Counted from the stretch's first letter, positions 18,901 through 28,168 are shown. The stretch: DNA of 64,000 nt from an uncultured Mobiluncus sp. (GCF_943914685.1 NZ_CALUCZ010000003.1:1-64000), one strand, 5' to 3'. Notes: generated by a model not told the origin, from the sequence alone. Program-made: numbers and translations.

Positions 18901-20949
18901 TTTCCTGAACCGATTTTGCCACTGGACGATTTCGCACCTCCCGGACCGCGGACGGTGCAGGTCGACGGTGTGGAAAAGCCCGTGGCGGCGGTACTGCTGA
19001 ACACGTTTACACCCGCCTTGTCCCGGCCTCTGGACTTCCTGATTCCCCCCAAGTTTGACTCGGCGGCCGCTCCGGGGGTGCTGGTGAAAGTGAAAGTGGG
19101 GACGAAACGCTACACCGGGGTCGTCGTGGCTCGTAAGGACAGCACTGACTGGCAAAAACCGCTGCGGGAAATCGAAAGTACCTTGGGTGACCTGCCTCTG
19201 TTAGATACCTCCACCTTGGAACTGCTGGAAAACGTTTCTCTCTATTACGGGACGGGACCCTCCTCCCTGCTGCGTTACGCCCTGCCGGAGCGGCGTGTTC
19301 AGGTAGAACAGGCCTTTTCTACCGACCCTCCTCAGTGGGACACGACCGCGGTCACGGTGGCGCCACCGGAGCAAACGACTTGGGCGCGTTACGCCGGGGG
19401 AATCGAGTTTTACTCTGATTTGAGTCGAGGACACCACCCTCGTGCCGTGGTCAGTGCGCTGCCGTTGGGGAACAATCCGCATTTCCAGCCATCTTCGCGG
19501 TTTCAGCCTATCGCTGAGTTAGTGGCGGCGACTTGGTCTAACGGGGAACAATCCCTGGTGGTGATGCCTACGGTAGAGCAAGCCGACGAAGCCTATCTTT
19601 ATCTGCGTGACTACTTCGCCGACTCTAATCAAGTCGTGCTCTACACCTCGGAAATTCCTACGGCCGCCTCCTATGAAACGTTCTTGCGCTCCCGTTTCGG
19701 CACCGCCGCGGTGGTAGTCGGCACCCGCGGTGCGGTGTTCTTACCGTTGGCGTGTCCCGGTTTGTTTTACCTCTGGGACGACTTAGCGTGGTCGCTCAGT
19801 TCGGATATGTTCCCGAACTTTTCCGCCCGGCAAGTCCTGCTGATGCGTTCTCAGCTGAGCGGCACCGCGCTGGTGTTGTCGCACTATTCGGTCAACGCGG
19901 GGGATTTGCAGTTGGTGACCCGCCACTTTGCCCGCGGCCTGGCTCCGCATCGCGACGTTTTGCGCCAATGCACGGGACGATTTGAGTTCCTCAGCGACGA
20001 CGCTCAGCTGGCGGAAGGTTTAACCGGGGCGATGCTGCTACCAAACGCGGCTTTGCGCCTGGTGAGACACGGTTTGAAATCCGGGCCAGTATTGCTGCTG
20101 GTGCCTCCCGACGGGTCTTTTTCGGTCGTGAGCTGTATAAACTGCGGTGCTAACGCGATGTGCGAAGTGTGCGGCGGACCGTTGACCTTTGAGGGTTCCC
20201 GCTTGGTTTGCACTCGCTGCGGCAATATCCCCGCCAACTATGCCTGCCCAAACTGTGCCAGTATAAAAATGCGCGGGCGTCACCTGCAGTCACGCACCGT
20301 GATTGATGACATTGGGCGAGCGTTTTCGGGAGTGCCGGTGTTGGTTTCCCGTCCTGGAAAAGGCCGGGTCGGTCTCATAGACGGAGCATCACGTCTGGTC
20401 ATAGCCTATCCGGAGGGCGAACCGTTCGCCGTAGGCGGGTACGAAGCTGCGGTTATCCTACGGGCTCATATGTGGGCCAATCGGACCGCCCTGTGGACCT
20501 CCCAAGAAGTCATGCGGCAATTTATGGCAGCCGGAGCCTTGGTGAAACCCGAGGGGCGTATCTTGGTGACAAACCGGATTGACCCGCGCCTAGAACAAGC
20601 CCTAGTACGTTGGGATCCCTGGGGTTTCGCTGCCTTAGACCTGCGGGAACGCGAAGAGGGTCACTTTGCTCCCGCGTGGCGCACAGCTTTGTTGCAGGGG
20701 GAGTCCCTAGGCGAGGTGCTGGCATTTCTGCGCCAGGGATTCCCCGAAATCACGGTGTTTGGTCCGGTACCGGCACGGGAAAACCCCGCGCTCAGCACCG
20801 CGTTTGTGTCGGTGGAGCTGCGTGACAGTCAGGATTTTGGGCGGGCGTTGCGCGCGATAGAACTGCAGTGTGCTCGGCAACGAAAATCCGGCAGCGGCTC
20901 TCTGCGCATCGTGGTGGATCCCCCCGATCCCGCCGGTCAAATCGGATAG
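18898..20949 (+). CDS. priA: Primosomal protein N' lacking helicase motifs
   Basis: PriA reloads the replisome at stalled forks. The 683-residue protein has the N-terminal DNA-binding domain (about residues 25-110, AAVLLNTFTPALSRPLDF), a helicase-like core, and the zinc-binding cluster with paired cysteines (CINCG, CEVCGG, CTRCG, CPNC; about residues 415-460). The Walker A site expected near residue 220 is absent, and the DEEH box is replaced by WDDLAWSL. This loss is a known trait of actinobacterial PriA, so the protein is probably a structural loader rather than a helicase. The GTG at 18898 follows a -10-like hexamer. Confidence 0.85.
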   Translation: MFPEPILPLDDFAPPGPRTVQVDGVEKPVAAVLLNTFTPALSRPLDFLIPPKFDSAAAPGVLVKVKVGTKRYTGVVVARKDSTDWQKPLREIESTLGDLPLLDTSTLELLENVSLYYGTGPSSLLRYALPERRVQVEQAFSTDPPQWDTTAVTVAPPEQTTWARYAGGIEFYSDLSRGHHPRAVVSALPLGNNPHFQPSSRFQPIAELVAATWSNGEQSLVVMPTVEQADEAYLYLRDYFADSNQVVLYTSEIPTAASYETFLRSRFGTAAVVVGTRGAVFLPLACPGLFYLWDDLAWSLSSDMFPNFSARQVLLMRSQLSGTALVLSHYSVNAGDLQLVTRHFARGLAPHRDVLRQCTGRFEFLSDDAQLAEGLTGAMLLPNAALRLVRHGLKSGPVLLLVPPDGSFSVVSCINCGANAMCEVCGGPLTFEGSRLVCTRCGNIPANYACPNCASIKMRGRHLQSRTVIDDIGRAFSGVPVLVSRPGKGRVGLIDGASRLVIAYPEGEPFAVGGYEAAVILRAHMWANRTALWTSQEVMRQFMAAGALVKPEGRILVTNRIDPRLEQALVRWDPWGFAALDLREREEGHFAPAWRTALLQGESLGEVLAFLRQGFPEITVFGPVPARENPALSTAFVSVELRDSQDFGRALRAIELQCARQRKSGSGSLRIVVDPPDPAGQIG

Positions 20950-20988
20950 ACCGCGCAGTCGCCTTTAAACCCGTTAGTCGAACTTAGA

Positions 20989-21004
20989 TAGGATAGTTGG
21001 TATG
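20989..21004 (+). promoter_or_regulatory. Possible leaderless promoter of fmt
   Basis: TAGGAT (20989-20994) lies seven bases before the fmt ATG. No Shine-Dalgarno sequence is present. Confidence 0.4.
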
Positions 21005-21967
21005 CGTATTGTTTTCGCCGGTTCTCCCCAGGCGGCCCTCCCCGTATTGACATACCTCGAACAATCTGCACACGACTTGGTGGCGGTGCTTTCGCGCCCG
21101 GACGCACCCTCCGGCCGAGGCCGGAAACTGGCCCCGTCACCGGTTTCCACCTATGCGGCCCAGCACGACCTGATGCTCTATCAGCCCAAAACCCTTAAGA
21201 ACAATACCGAAGCCGCCGCATTTTTGCGTGACCTCCAGCCAGATCTGGGTGTCATCGTCGCTTACGGAGCGATTTTGCCGGCTGATATTCTAGAGATTCC
21301 TCAGTTCGGGTGGATTAATATCCATTTCTCCCTGCTGCCTCGGTGGCGAGGTGCCGCCCCGGTACAGCGTGCTCTCCAGGCCGGGGACACCCAGACCGGC
21401 GTCACGGTCTTTCAGCTGGAACCCGCGTTGGACACCGGTCCCATTTACGCAACCTGCTCTTATCCGGTGCCGGAGTCGGCGACGGCGGGAGACGTGTTGC
21501 TCGAACTTGCTGAACTCAGTGTCAAACCGCTGGAGCAAGCCCTTTCCCTGATTGAACGGGGAGTTGCCCCCGAACCGCAAGCGGACACCGGCGTCACTTA
21601 TGCACCACCACTACACCCGTCGGAAGGCGAAATCGACTGGTCCGCTCCGGGAGACACGATTGCCAACCACATCAGAGGATTCACGCCGTCTCCCGGCGCC
21701 TGGACGATGTGGCAGGAATCCCGCATGAAACTCGGAGTCTTGGAGTCGAATCCACCCGTGACGATGCCTATCCCGCCTCTGGAGCCCGGTCAGATTTTTA
21801 CCACTCGTCACGAGGTGTGGGTCGGCACCGGTTCGGCTCCCGTGTGCTTAGGCACCGTGGCTCCGGCCGGGAAAAAACCCATGCCGGCTGAGGCCTGGGC
21901 ACGCGGAGCCCACTTAGACAGTAGTGCGAAGTTTACGACTTCACGCCCGATGGGGGGTCAGGAGTGA
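21002..21967 (+). CDS. fmt: Methionyl-tRNA formyltransferase
   Basis: It formylates initiator Met-tRNA. The 321-residue protein shows RIVFAGSPQAALPVL at the N-terminus, the folate-site VVAYGAILP, the catalytic NIHFSLLPRWRGAAPVQRALQAGD (Asn, His and later Asp positions), and TGVTVFQLEPALDTGPIY. A C-terminal tRNA-binding domain follows from about residue 205. Its TGA overlaps the rsmB GTG (GTGA). Confidence 0.96.
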   Translation: MRIVFAGSPQAALPVLTYLEQSAHDLVAVLSRPDAPSGRGRKLAPSPVSTYAAQHDLMLYQPKTLKNNTEAAAFLRDLQPDLGVIVAYGAILPADILEIPQFGWINIHFSLLPRWRGAAPVQRALQAGDTQTGVTVFQLEPALDTGPIYATCSYPVPESATAGDVLLELAELSVKPLEQALSLIERGVAPEPQADTGVTYAPPLHPSEGEIDWSAPGDTIANHIRGFTPSPGAWTMWQESRMKLGVLESNPPVTMPIPPLEPGQIFTTRHEVWVGTGSAPVCLGTVAPAGKKPMPAEAWARGAHLDSSAKFTTSRPMGGQE

Positions 21968-23490
21968 ATCACTCAGGGGGCGCTTCTGGGGGCAAGTCAC
22001 GTTCAGCGGGCAACAGGGCGAAAACCGGGGGCGCGGCTCGAAATTTCCGGAACTCCCGCACCGGTTACACCTATCGGAGCAAAGCCCGACGCGACCCCGC
22101 TCGTGACGTCGCTTTTCAAGCCTTGCGCCGCGTAGACCAAGACCATGCTTATGCCAATCTGGTGCTGCCCGGCCTGATTGAACGGGCTCACTTGCATCGG
22201 CGAGACGCGGCTTTTGCTACCGAGCTGGTGTACGGAACATTGCGGTTACAAGGGCGCTACGACGCCATTATCGGACTGCTCAGCGACCGGGAAGTCGCGG
22301 ATTTGGATCCGGAGCTGCTCACGGTGCTACGCATGGGGATTCATCAAATCCTCCAGATGCGGGTGGAAAACTACGCCGCCGTAGACACGATGGTTGACCT
22401 GGCACGCGACCGTCTCTCTGCCGGTCCCGCCGGTATGGTAAATGCGGTGCTGCGCAAAGTCACGGAACATGACCTGTCCTATTGGCTCGATGCCATTACC
22501 TCGGGACTGACCGGGGAAAAAGCCCTGAGCCGAGCATTTTCCTATCCCGAATGGATTGTGTGGGCGCTGCGCGATGCTCTGGTCGCTAACGGCCGAGATG
22601 CTGCGGAGCTGCCGGGACTTTTACACGCGCAAAACCGTCCCGCCTACGTGACGCTGTGCGCTCGACCGGGTTTCATTACCGCTGATGAGCTAGCGACCGC
22701 GGCCGAAACCTATCTCGACGTCGACACTCGCTTGGGAGAGCTCTCCGATTGCGCGGTGGTGCTGTCCGGAGGCGACCCCAGGCGGCTGCGCGCTGTCGAG
22801 CGGGGGCTCGCCGGGGTAGAGGACGAGGGTTCGCAGTTGGTCGCCAAAGTCTTGGCAGCCGCTCCCGTGGCGGGAGTGGAGCGCACCTGGGTTGATTTGT
22901 GTGCCGGACCCGGCGGGAAAACGGCACTGCTGGCGGGGCTGGCTCGCTCGCGTGACGTTTCCGTCATCGCTAATGAGGTTTCCCCGCACCGCGCTGAACT
23001 GGTGCGCGACTCCACGAAGGCATTTACAGACCAGACAGTGCAGGTTTTGCAAGGCGACGGCCGTGATTTTGGTGAACTTCACCCGGGCAAAGCTGACCGG
23101 GTCCTGGTGGACGCACCATGTTCGGGGTTGGGTTCACTGCGGCGTCGTCCTGAAGCCAGATGGAACAAATCCGCTGCCGACCTGAAGGAACTCACCGCCC
23201 TACAGCAAGAGCTGCTGCAATCCGCGCTGCAGACGGTTAGGCCGGGGGGAGTGGTGGGATACGCGACCTGCAGCCCGCATCTAGCTGAAACTCGTCAAGT
23301 GGTGGAAAACGCGGTGAAAAATCGCACGGATTTACGAGTGTTGGATGCTACCGCGGTGGCCCGCGATATCATCGTCAACCCGGAACATGACCTCGGGTTG
23401 GGACCTTACCTGCAGCTGTGGCCTGACCGGGACGGTACCGACGCCATGTTCCTGGCCCTGATTGAAAAAATGCCTGATTCCCCGGAATAA
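21964..23490 (+). CDS. rsmB: 16S rRNA m5C967 methyltransferase (RsmB/Sun)
   Basis: It methylates C967 of 16S rRNA using SAM. A basic, glycine- and arginine-rich N-terminal extension of about 45 residues precedes a NusB-like domain (about residues 48-180, DVAFQALRRVDQDHAYANLVLPGL). The SAM-binding methyltransferase domain follows: DLCAGPGGKTALLAGLA, VDAPCSGLGSLRRRPEARWN with the release cysteine, and VGYATCSPHLAET with the catalytic cysteine. The fmt-rsmB-rpe order is typical of actinobacteria. The NusB-like segment is homologous to, but separate from, the true nusB at 5572. Confidence 0.95.
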   Translation: MNHSGGASGGKSRSAGNRAKTGGAARNFRNSRTGYTYRSKARRDPARDVAFQALRRVDQDHAYANLVLPGLIERAHLHRRDAAFATELVYGTLRLQGRYDAIIGLLSDREVADLDPELLTVLRMGIHQILQMRVENYAAVDTMVDLARDRLSAGPAGMVNAVLRKVTEHDLSYWLDAITSGLTGEKALSRAFSYPEWIVWALRDALVANGRDAAELPGLLHAQNRPAYVTLCARPGFITADELATAAETYLDVDTRLGELSDCAVVLSGGDPRRLRAVERGLAGVEDEGSQLVAKVLAAAPVAGVERTWVDLCAGPGGKTALLAGLARSRDVSVIANEVSPHRAELVRDSTKAFTDQTVQVLQGDGRDFGELHPGKADRVLVDAPCSGLGSLRRRPEARWNKSAADLKELTALQQELLQSALQTVRPGGVVGYATCSPHLAETRQVVENAVKNRTDLRVLDATAVARDIIVNPEHDLGLGPYLQLWPDRDGTDAMFLALIEKMPDSPE

Positions 23491-23555
23491 AACCAGGCTA
23501 AAACCCTCCGCGGCTGACTGCGGAATTAGACAATAGAGGAAAGAAGGGAAACGAA

Positions 23556-24218
23556 ATGAGCCTTAAGATTTACCCCTCCGTGCTGAACTGCGACCAGATG
23601 CATTTCGCCCAAGCGCTGCAAGACATTAAGAGCGCCGACGGGGTCCACCTCGACATTATGGATAACCACTTTGTGCCCAATCTGACGTGGGGACTGCCAA
23701 CCGCCACGGCGGTGTTGAACACCACCAGACTGCCGGTTGACGCCCACCTGATGATTGAAAATCCAGACCGTTGGGCTTTGGAGTACGCCAAGGCCGGCTG
23801 CGCGATTGTCTGTTTCCATCTGGAAGCCTCGAAAGCACCGGTACGAACCGCTGACGTGCTGCATAGTCTAGGTGCCAAATCTGGGATTGCGCTAAATCCA
23901 GCCACCCCGGCCAGTGCGGTGAGAGACATTTTGGGTCGGTTTGACCAGGTCACGGTCATGAGCGTGGAGCCGGGCTTTGGGGGACAAAAGTTTATTCCCG
24001 AGGTGTTGCCAAAGATTCGTAAACTGCGCAAATATGCCGAAGATGCCCGCCTGAACCTCGATATTGAGGTCGACGGGGGAATCAATGAAGAGACCTTGCC
24101 GCTGGTGCTGAAAGCCGGAGCTAACGTGGTGGTAGCCGGCTCCTACGTGTTCAAACGCAAACCCGCTGAGGCTATCGCCAAGCTGCGTTCCATTGGCACC
24201 GGCGCACATACCCATTAG
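23556..24218 (+). CDS. rpe: Ribulose-phosphate 3-epimerase
   Basis: It interconverts ribulose 5-phosphate and xylulose 5-phosphate in the pentose phosphate pathway. The 220-residue TIM barrel shows YPSVLNCDQMHFAQAL, the metal-binding VHLDIMDNHFVPNLTWG, LPVDAHLMIENP, MSVEPGFGGQKFI and EVDGGINEETLPLVLKAGANVVVAGSYVF. GAAGGGAAA precedes the ATG. It is the last gene before the FMN riboswitch. Confidence 0.96.
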   Translation: MSLKIYPSVLNCDQMHFAQALQDIKSADGVHLDIMDNHFVPNLTWGLPTATAVLNTTRLPVDAHLMIENPDRWALEYAKAGCAIVCFHLEASKAPVRTADVLHSLGAKSGIALNPATPASAVRDILGRFDQVTVMSVEPGFGGQKFIPEVLPKIRKLRKYAEDARLNLDIEVDGGINEETLPLVLKAGANVVVAGSYVFKRKPAEAIAKLRSIGTGAHTH

Positions 24219-24259
24219 CGGTTCTTTCAGGAATGGTCCTGAGTGTGTCGCTGAGAGGC

Positions 24260-24265
24260 TATACT
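24260..24265 (+). promoter_or_regulatory. -10 element ahead of the FMN riboswitch
   Basis: TATACT stands seven bases before the first paired base of the aptamer, so transcription would begin at about the aptamer's first nucleotide. No good -35 is seen at the right spacing (TCCTGA at 24237-24242). Confidence 0.45.
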
Positions 24266-24271
24266 GTAGGT

Positions 24272-24385
24272 AGCTCTGGGGGCTGTGTAATTCAGCACCG
24301 GCGGTAAAGTCCGCGACCTCGTGTGCGCACGAGTTGAATCGGTGAAACTCCGATACCGACGGTTAAAGTCCGGATGGGAAGAGCC
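24272..24385 (+). ncRNA. FMN riboswitch (RFN element) aptamer
   Basis: All six helices of the RFN fold can be drawn. P1 is GCTCT (24273-24277) with AGAGC (24380-24384). P2 is GCTG (24282-24285) with CAGC (24293-24296). P3 is GCGG (24301-24304) with CCGC (24311-24314). The variable P4 is CTCGTG (24318-24323) with CACGAG (24328-24333). P5 is TCGG (24339-24342) with CCGA (24350-24353), and a P6 arm follows. The conserved strings CACCGGCGGT, GGTGAAACTCCG and AAAGTCCGGATGGGAAGAG are present. It senses FMN and controls the ABC genes that follow. Confidence 0.93.
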
Positions 24386-24443
24386 GCACGTTTCGCCGCG
24401 CCTGCGTATATGTTTACTGAGGCGTTGGTGAGCGTTCATCTTT

Positions 24444-24490
24444 CTTTGCCCCAGGCTGTCCGATGAGGTGCCGCACCGAAAGGGGTGAAG
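24444..24490 (+). promoter_or_regulatory. FMN riboswitch expression platform: Shine-Dalgarno sequester hairpin
   Basis: CTTTGCCCC (24444-24452) can pair over nine positions (two G-U) with GGGGTGAAG (24482-24490), which is the ribosome binding site touching the permease ATG. GGGGC inside the aptamer (24279-24283) is complementary to GCCCC (24448-24452) and could act as the competing strand without FMN. This predicts translational shut-off by FMN. The pairing scheme is my inference. Confidence 0.6.
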
Positions 24491-25294
24491 ATGTCGATGA
24501 GTCAAAACCGGGCAACGCCAACGGTTAACGCCGTCCCGGAATTTCGGCCGCTCAATGTCATCGCCCCGCTCGCCCTCGCGTTGCTCATTGTGACAGTCTG
24601 GTTCCTCGCGACCAGTTCAGGAAACATTCCGACCTTTATCTTGCCGCGTCCCAGTGACGTAGTGCAGTCCGGCGTGGAGCTGTTGAGCGGAACAACATTT
24701 TGGCTTTACCTGGGCAACACGTTGCTGGCCGCGGCGGGTGGGACCGTCTTGGGATTGATTGTGAGTGTGCCGCTTTCGTTTGCAATCCATCACCTGCGGC
24801 TCCTCAACGCGGCAGTTCAGCCGTTTTTGGGGGCTTCACAAGCGGTTCCGGCGGTCGCGCTGGCGCCGTTGCTGTTGATCTGGCTGCCGACGCCGCGTTT
24901 CGCCATTGCGGTGTTGTGCGCGCTGATGGTGTTTTTCCCCATTCTGGTTTCCACCACCGTGGGTTTGCATCACCTCAACGCCAGCATTTTAGAAGCAGCT
25001 AAACTCGATGGTGCCGGAACCTGGGACTTGCTGAGATACATGGAGATTCCGCTGGTATTGCCCTCTCTGCTGGGCGGTATCCGTAACGGCGTGACCCTGT
25101 CCATCACCGGAGCGGTGGTGGGCGAGATGGTCATCGGCGGACGCGGCATGGGCACCCTGATTACCTTGCAGTCACACAACGTAGATACGCCGGGAATGTT
25201 CGTGAGTTTAATCATGATTTGTACCGTCGCCGCGTTGATTTACCTGGGGGTCTATCGCCTGGAGCGTCATTCCAAAACAGTTAACGCGGTGTAG
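24491..25294 (+). CDS. ABC transporter permease, riboflavin uptake type (RibX-like)
   Basis: This is a 267-residue binding-protein-dependent permease with about six membrane spans. It carries the cytoplasmic EAA loop LEAAKLDGAGTWDLLRYMEIPLVLPSLLGGIR (about residues 165-195), which contacts an ATPase. It belongs to the SsuC/TauC-like group. The FMN riboswitch directly upstream identifies the cargo as riboflavin or a precursor. The ATG at 24491 is preferred over the GTG at 24485 because AAAGGGG is correctly spaced for it. No ATPase gene is adjacent. Confidence 0.85.
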   Translation: MSMSQNRATPTVNAVPEFRPLNVIAPLALALLIVTVWFLATSSGNIPTFILPRPSDVVQSGVELLSGTTFWLYLGNTLLAAAGGTVLGLIVSVPLSFAIHHLRLLNAAVQPFLGASQAVPAVALAPLLLIWLPTPRFAIAVLCALMVFFPILVSTTVGLHHLNASILEAAKLDGAGTWDLLRYMEIPLVLPSLLGGIRNGVTLSITGAVVGEMVIGGRGMGTLITLQSHNVDTPGMFVSLIMICTVAALIYLGVYRLERHSKTVNAV

Positions 25295-25323
25295 CCGCGT
25301 CTCCAAGAAAGGTTCACGAGATA

Positions 25324-26439
25324 ATGTCACATCGTTTTATCAGGTCCCTAGCCGGGTTGGCCGTCAGTGCCGTCCTCCTGGCCGGCTGCGCTGCTGGTTC
25401 CGGTGCTGATAAAGGTAGTTCCGCCACGTCGCCCGACAGTTCGGACGGGGCCAACCGAGCGGTCACAATCGGCTTGACGTATATCCCCAACGTGCAGTTT
25501 GCGCCGTTCTATGTGGCGGCCCAAGACCGGCTGTTCCGTTGGGACGGTGGTGGGGGAGTCCGCCAGCAGCCCGTTCACCTGCGTCACCACGGTGCCGATG
25601 AGGGGCTGTTCAACGCCCTTTTGTCCCATAAAGAAGACTATGTAGTGGCGTTTGCTGACGAAGCGGTGCAGGCGATATCCGCGGGTATGGATTTGTGTGT
25701 CACAGGTATCCTGTACCAAAAGTATCCGGTGGAAGTTATCGCGACCAAGCAGTCGGGGATTACCTCCTGGGCGGATTTGAAAGGAAAAACAGTGGGTGTG
25801 CCCGGCCGATTCGGTTCGAGCTGGTTTGGTTTCCAAGCAGGATTACAGCAGGCGGGGTTGAGCCTAGATGACGTGAAAATTTCGGAAATCGGATATACCC
25901 AGCAGACTCAGATGGCCACCGGGAAAGTCGATGCGGTGGTCGGATTTTCCAACAATGACCTGGTTCAATTCCAGTTGGCGGGCCTGGATGTGACCGAGAT
26001 TCCCCTGCCATCGAATCTTCCTTTGGTAGGTGCGGCCGTGGTGACGACCGGCGAACGGTGCGAAAACCAGGACGCCGCGAATGAGGGTGTCATCAACGCT
26101 ATGGCCCAAGCCATCAACAGTATCCAGCAGGATCCGGAAAAAGCGGTGGAATACACGAAAAAGTATGACCAAACCCTGAACACCGCCGCCTCCTTGCGGG
26201 CCGCCCAGAAAGTCAACCTGGCCACGCTGGAGTTGGAACAGCTGCCCAACTACGACCCGGCTGACCCGGGTCGTGCCGCCGCACCGGACCCCCAAAAGTT
26301 TAAGGCGATGATTGCCCTTTTGGGTGAGGTTGGAGCGCTGGACCGCAAAGTTGACCTCAATTCTTTGGACCAGTCGGGTTTGGAAAAAATCGCTCGACCG
26401 TGGAAATCGCTGCACGCCCCAGCCTCAGCTGCAGAGTAA
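25324..26439 (+). CDS. Riboflavin-type ABC transporter substrate-binding lipoprotein (RibY-like)
   Basis: It is a 371-residue secreted lipoprotein. A signal peptide ends in the lipobox LAGC (about residue 22), followed by a flexible Ser/Gly/Asp stretch. The mature part is an NMT1/THI5-like periplasmic-binding fold: TIGLTYIPNVQFAPFYVA, EAVQAISAGMDL, the WADLKGKTVGVPGRFGS segment, and a helical C-terminus. It is 29 bases after the permease and under the same FMN switch, which supports flavin binding. Related NMT1 proteins bind thiamine precursors or taurine, so the ligand rests on the riboswitch. A hairpin follows the gene. Confidence 0.85.
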   Translation: MSHRFIRSLAGLAVSAVLLAGCAAGSGADKGSSATSPDSSDGANRAVTIGLTYIPNVQFAPFYVAAQDRLFRWDGGGGVRQQPVHLRHHGADEGLFNALLSHKEDYVVAFADEAVQAISAGMDLCVTGILYQKYPVEVIATKQSGITSWADLKGKTVGVPGRFGSSWFGFQAGLQQAGLSLDDVKISEIGYTQQTQMATGKVDAVVGFSNNDLVQFQLAGLDVTEIPLPSNLPLVGAAVVTTGERCENQDAANEGVINAMAQAINSIQQDPEKAVEYTKKYDQTLNTAASLRAAQKVNLATLELEQLPNYDPADPGRAAAPDPQKFKAMIALLGEVGALDRKVDLNSLDQSGLEKIARPWKSLHAPASAAE

Positions 26440-26453
26440 AACCGGGGCAATTC

Positions 26454-26486
26454 GCGGGATTCGGGTGGTACAGGCCCGAATCCCGC
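26454..26486 (+). terminator. Hairpin after the riboflavin transporter genes
   Basis: The arms GCGGGATTCGGG (26454-26465) and CCCGAATCCCGC (26475-26486) pair perfectly over 12 bases with a nine-base loop, 14 bases after the stop. Only a weak T-rich stretch follows, so termination may be inefficient. Confidence 0.55.
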
Positions 26487-26552
26487 TGTGCATTGTTAAG
26501 ATAAATGCAGAACATCGCAACCGCGTATCAAGCAGTAGTGAGGCATAACCTT

Positions 26553-27845
26553 ATGACACCAACGGAACAGGAAAGCGCGCAACTCCCGACCCAACCGCCT
26601 CGTGAAACGGATCAGCAATTCCGAGCCGGGTGGACGCTGACCAAGAAATTGCTGATGAATGGGGTTATCACTATTTTTTCAGCGTGCATGGTCGCCGGTT
26701 CCACCACTGTGTTCCTGATTTTGATTGCGCGGGCTTTGCAAAAGGCCGGCGCAACAGCCACCAACCAAGCCACGGTCAAGGCTCTAGCCGAAGCCCAACA
26801 CCTGTTGAACATCGGGATTGGGGTGGTCATTGTCACCGTCATTTTGGCCTGCATTTTCGTGATGACCCCTATCGTGGTGGTCATTATCCAGGTCACCCGA
26901 CAGATTAAAACTTTGAATGCCTCGGTGGAAGCTTTGAGTGCCGGGAATTTCACCGTCCTGCCCAAAGTTATGGGAGCCGACGATTTGGCGGGAATGTCGT
27001 GGAAGCTGCGGCAAGCTATCCGAGTTTTGGCGGACACTATGGGAACGGTCAAGGCGGCCTCCGATAACGTTGATAGGGCTTCGGGAGAACTGGGCGTGAC
27101 TTCCGCTGATTCCAGCCAGGTCGCGCAAAACACTTCCGAGACTTTGGAACAGGCTTTGACGAAAACTGAGCTGTCGCGTCAGGCTTCTTCCGGGGCTGAC
27201 GAGTCCCGTATGGAGCTGCAAAAGGAGATGGTGGCGATTCGCCATGCCACCGAGATTGCCGCCGGTCTCTCTGACGACGCGGTGCAGGCTGTGGGGCAAG
27301 CCACCGCCTGCGTCACGGCTTTGAACCAAGCGGCCGATGAAATTTCTTCCGTGGTAAAGATAATTGCGGACATTGCCGAACAAACGAACCTGTTGGCACT
27401 GAACGCCACCATCGAGGCGGCGCGCGCGGGAGACGCCGGAAAAGGTTTCGCCGTGGTGGCTGACCAAGTTAAGAGCCTCGCTACTGAAACGGCCGGCGCC
27501 ACGCACGAGGTCGAAACGAAAGTCACCTCTATTCAAGACTCGACAGTGCAGGCGGTACAGGAGATTGAAAGCATCTCACGGGTGGTCGAAGAGATGGCGC
27601 AGGTCCAGGTACAGATTTCCGATTCCTTGAGCGCCCAGGACGCCTCCGCGACGCATCTTATGGAATCGTTGACCCAGATGAATGAATGCGTGGGACAGAT
27701 GAGCGAGCTGATGCACACGGCGGTGACGCTGTCCGAACAGAACGCCAGCACCGCGGGTGAGGTTTCCTCTACCGCGGCCACGTTGGCTCACCAGGCCAAG
27801 GGATTGGATACGTTGGTCGGAAAGTTTACTTACCAGACCGCCTAG
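26553..27845 (+). CDS. Methyl-accepting chemotaxis protein without a ligand-binding domain
   Basis: The protein signals to CheA in chemotaxis. From ATG 26553 it is 430 residues. Two membrane spans lie at about residues 30-55 and 82-110, enclosing only about 25 external residues, so there is no dCache or 4HB sensor. A HAMP-like segment follows ([23 protein letters not shown]). The cytoplasmic coiled coil carries the highly conserved tip [20 protein letters not shown] and [19 protein letters not shown] precedes the chosen start; an in-frame ATG at 26505 is possible. No che or flagellar genes are in the window. Confidence 0.9.
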   Translation: MTPTEQESAQLPTQPPRETDQQFRAGWTLTKKLLMNGVITIFSACMVAGSTTVFLILIARALQKAGATATNQATVKALAEAQHLLNIGIGVVIVTVILACIFVMTPIVVVIIQVTRQIKTLNASVEALSAGNFTVLPKVMGADDLAGMSWKLRQAIRVLADTMGTVKAASDNVDRASGELGVTSADSSQVAQNTSETLEQALTKTELSRQASSGADESRMELQKEMVAIRHATEIAAGLSDDAVQAVGQATACVTALNQAADEISSVVKIIADIAEQTNLLALNATIEAARAGDAGKGFAVVADQVKSLATETAGATHEVETKVTSIQDSTVQAVQEIESISRVVEEMAQVQVQISDSLSAQDASATHLMESLTQMNECVGQMSELMHTAVTLSEQNASTAGEVSSTAATLAHQAKGLDTLVGKFTYQTA

Positions 27846-27892
27846 GGCCCTCCCCAGCAGGATAGAGATTTTTAAAACGCGGCGAGGTTGCA

Positions 27893-27907
27893 TACCCTTA
27901 GAGAGTG
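27893..27907 (+). promoter_or_regulatory. Possible leaderless promoter of hisE
   Basis: TACCCT (27893-27898) is six bases before the GTG, with TTTAAA (27871-27876) 16 bases further up. There is no Shine-Dalgarno sequence. Confidence 0.4.
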
Positions 27908-28168
27908 AATAATTTTGAAGACCTGTACCAGATAATTGTGAGCCGAAAGAACGAACGCCCGGAGGGGTCACGTACCGTTGAGGAGCTGGACAGGGGAGTC
28001 CACGGTATTGGCAAAAAAATCGTGGAAGAAGCCGCCGAAGTGTGGATGGCGTGCGAATACGAATCGGAGGAAGCGGCTCAGATAGAGATGTCGCAGCTTA
28101 TCTACCACTTGCAGGTCATGATGGTGGCGAAAGGCTTTACTCCCCAAGATATTTACCAGCATATGTAG
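27905..28168 (+). CDS. hisE: Phosphoribosyl-ATP pyrophosphatase
   Basis: HisE hydrolyses phosphoribosyl-ATP in the second step of histidine synthesis. The 87-residue protein is a stand-alone HisE without HisI. Its MazG-like helical core has FEDLYQIIVSRKNERPEGS at the start and the metal-binding glutamates in KIVEEAAEVWMACEYES, with the YHLQVMMVAKGFT end. The GTG start follows a -10-like hexamer. hisG follows after about 80 bases, the usual actinobacterial pair. Confidence 0.93.
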   Translation: MNNFEDLYQIIVSRKNERPEGSRTVEELDRGVHGIGKKIVEEAAEVWMACEYESEEAAQIEMSQLIYHLQVMMVAKGFTPQDIYQHM

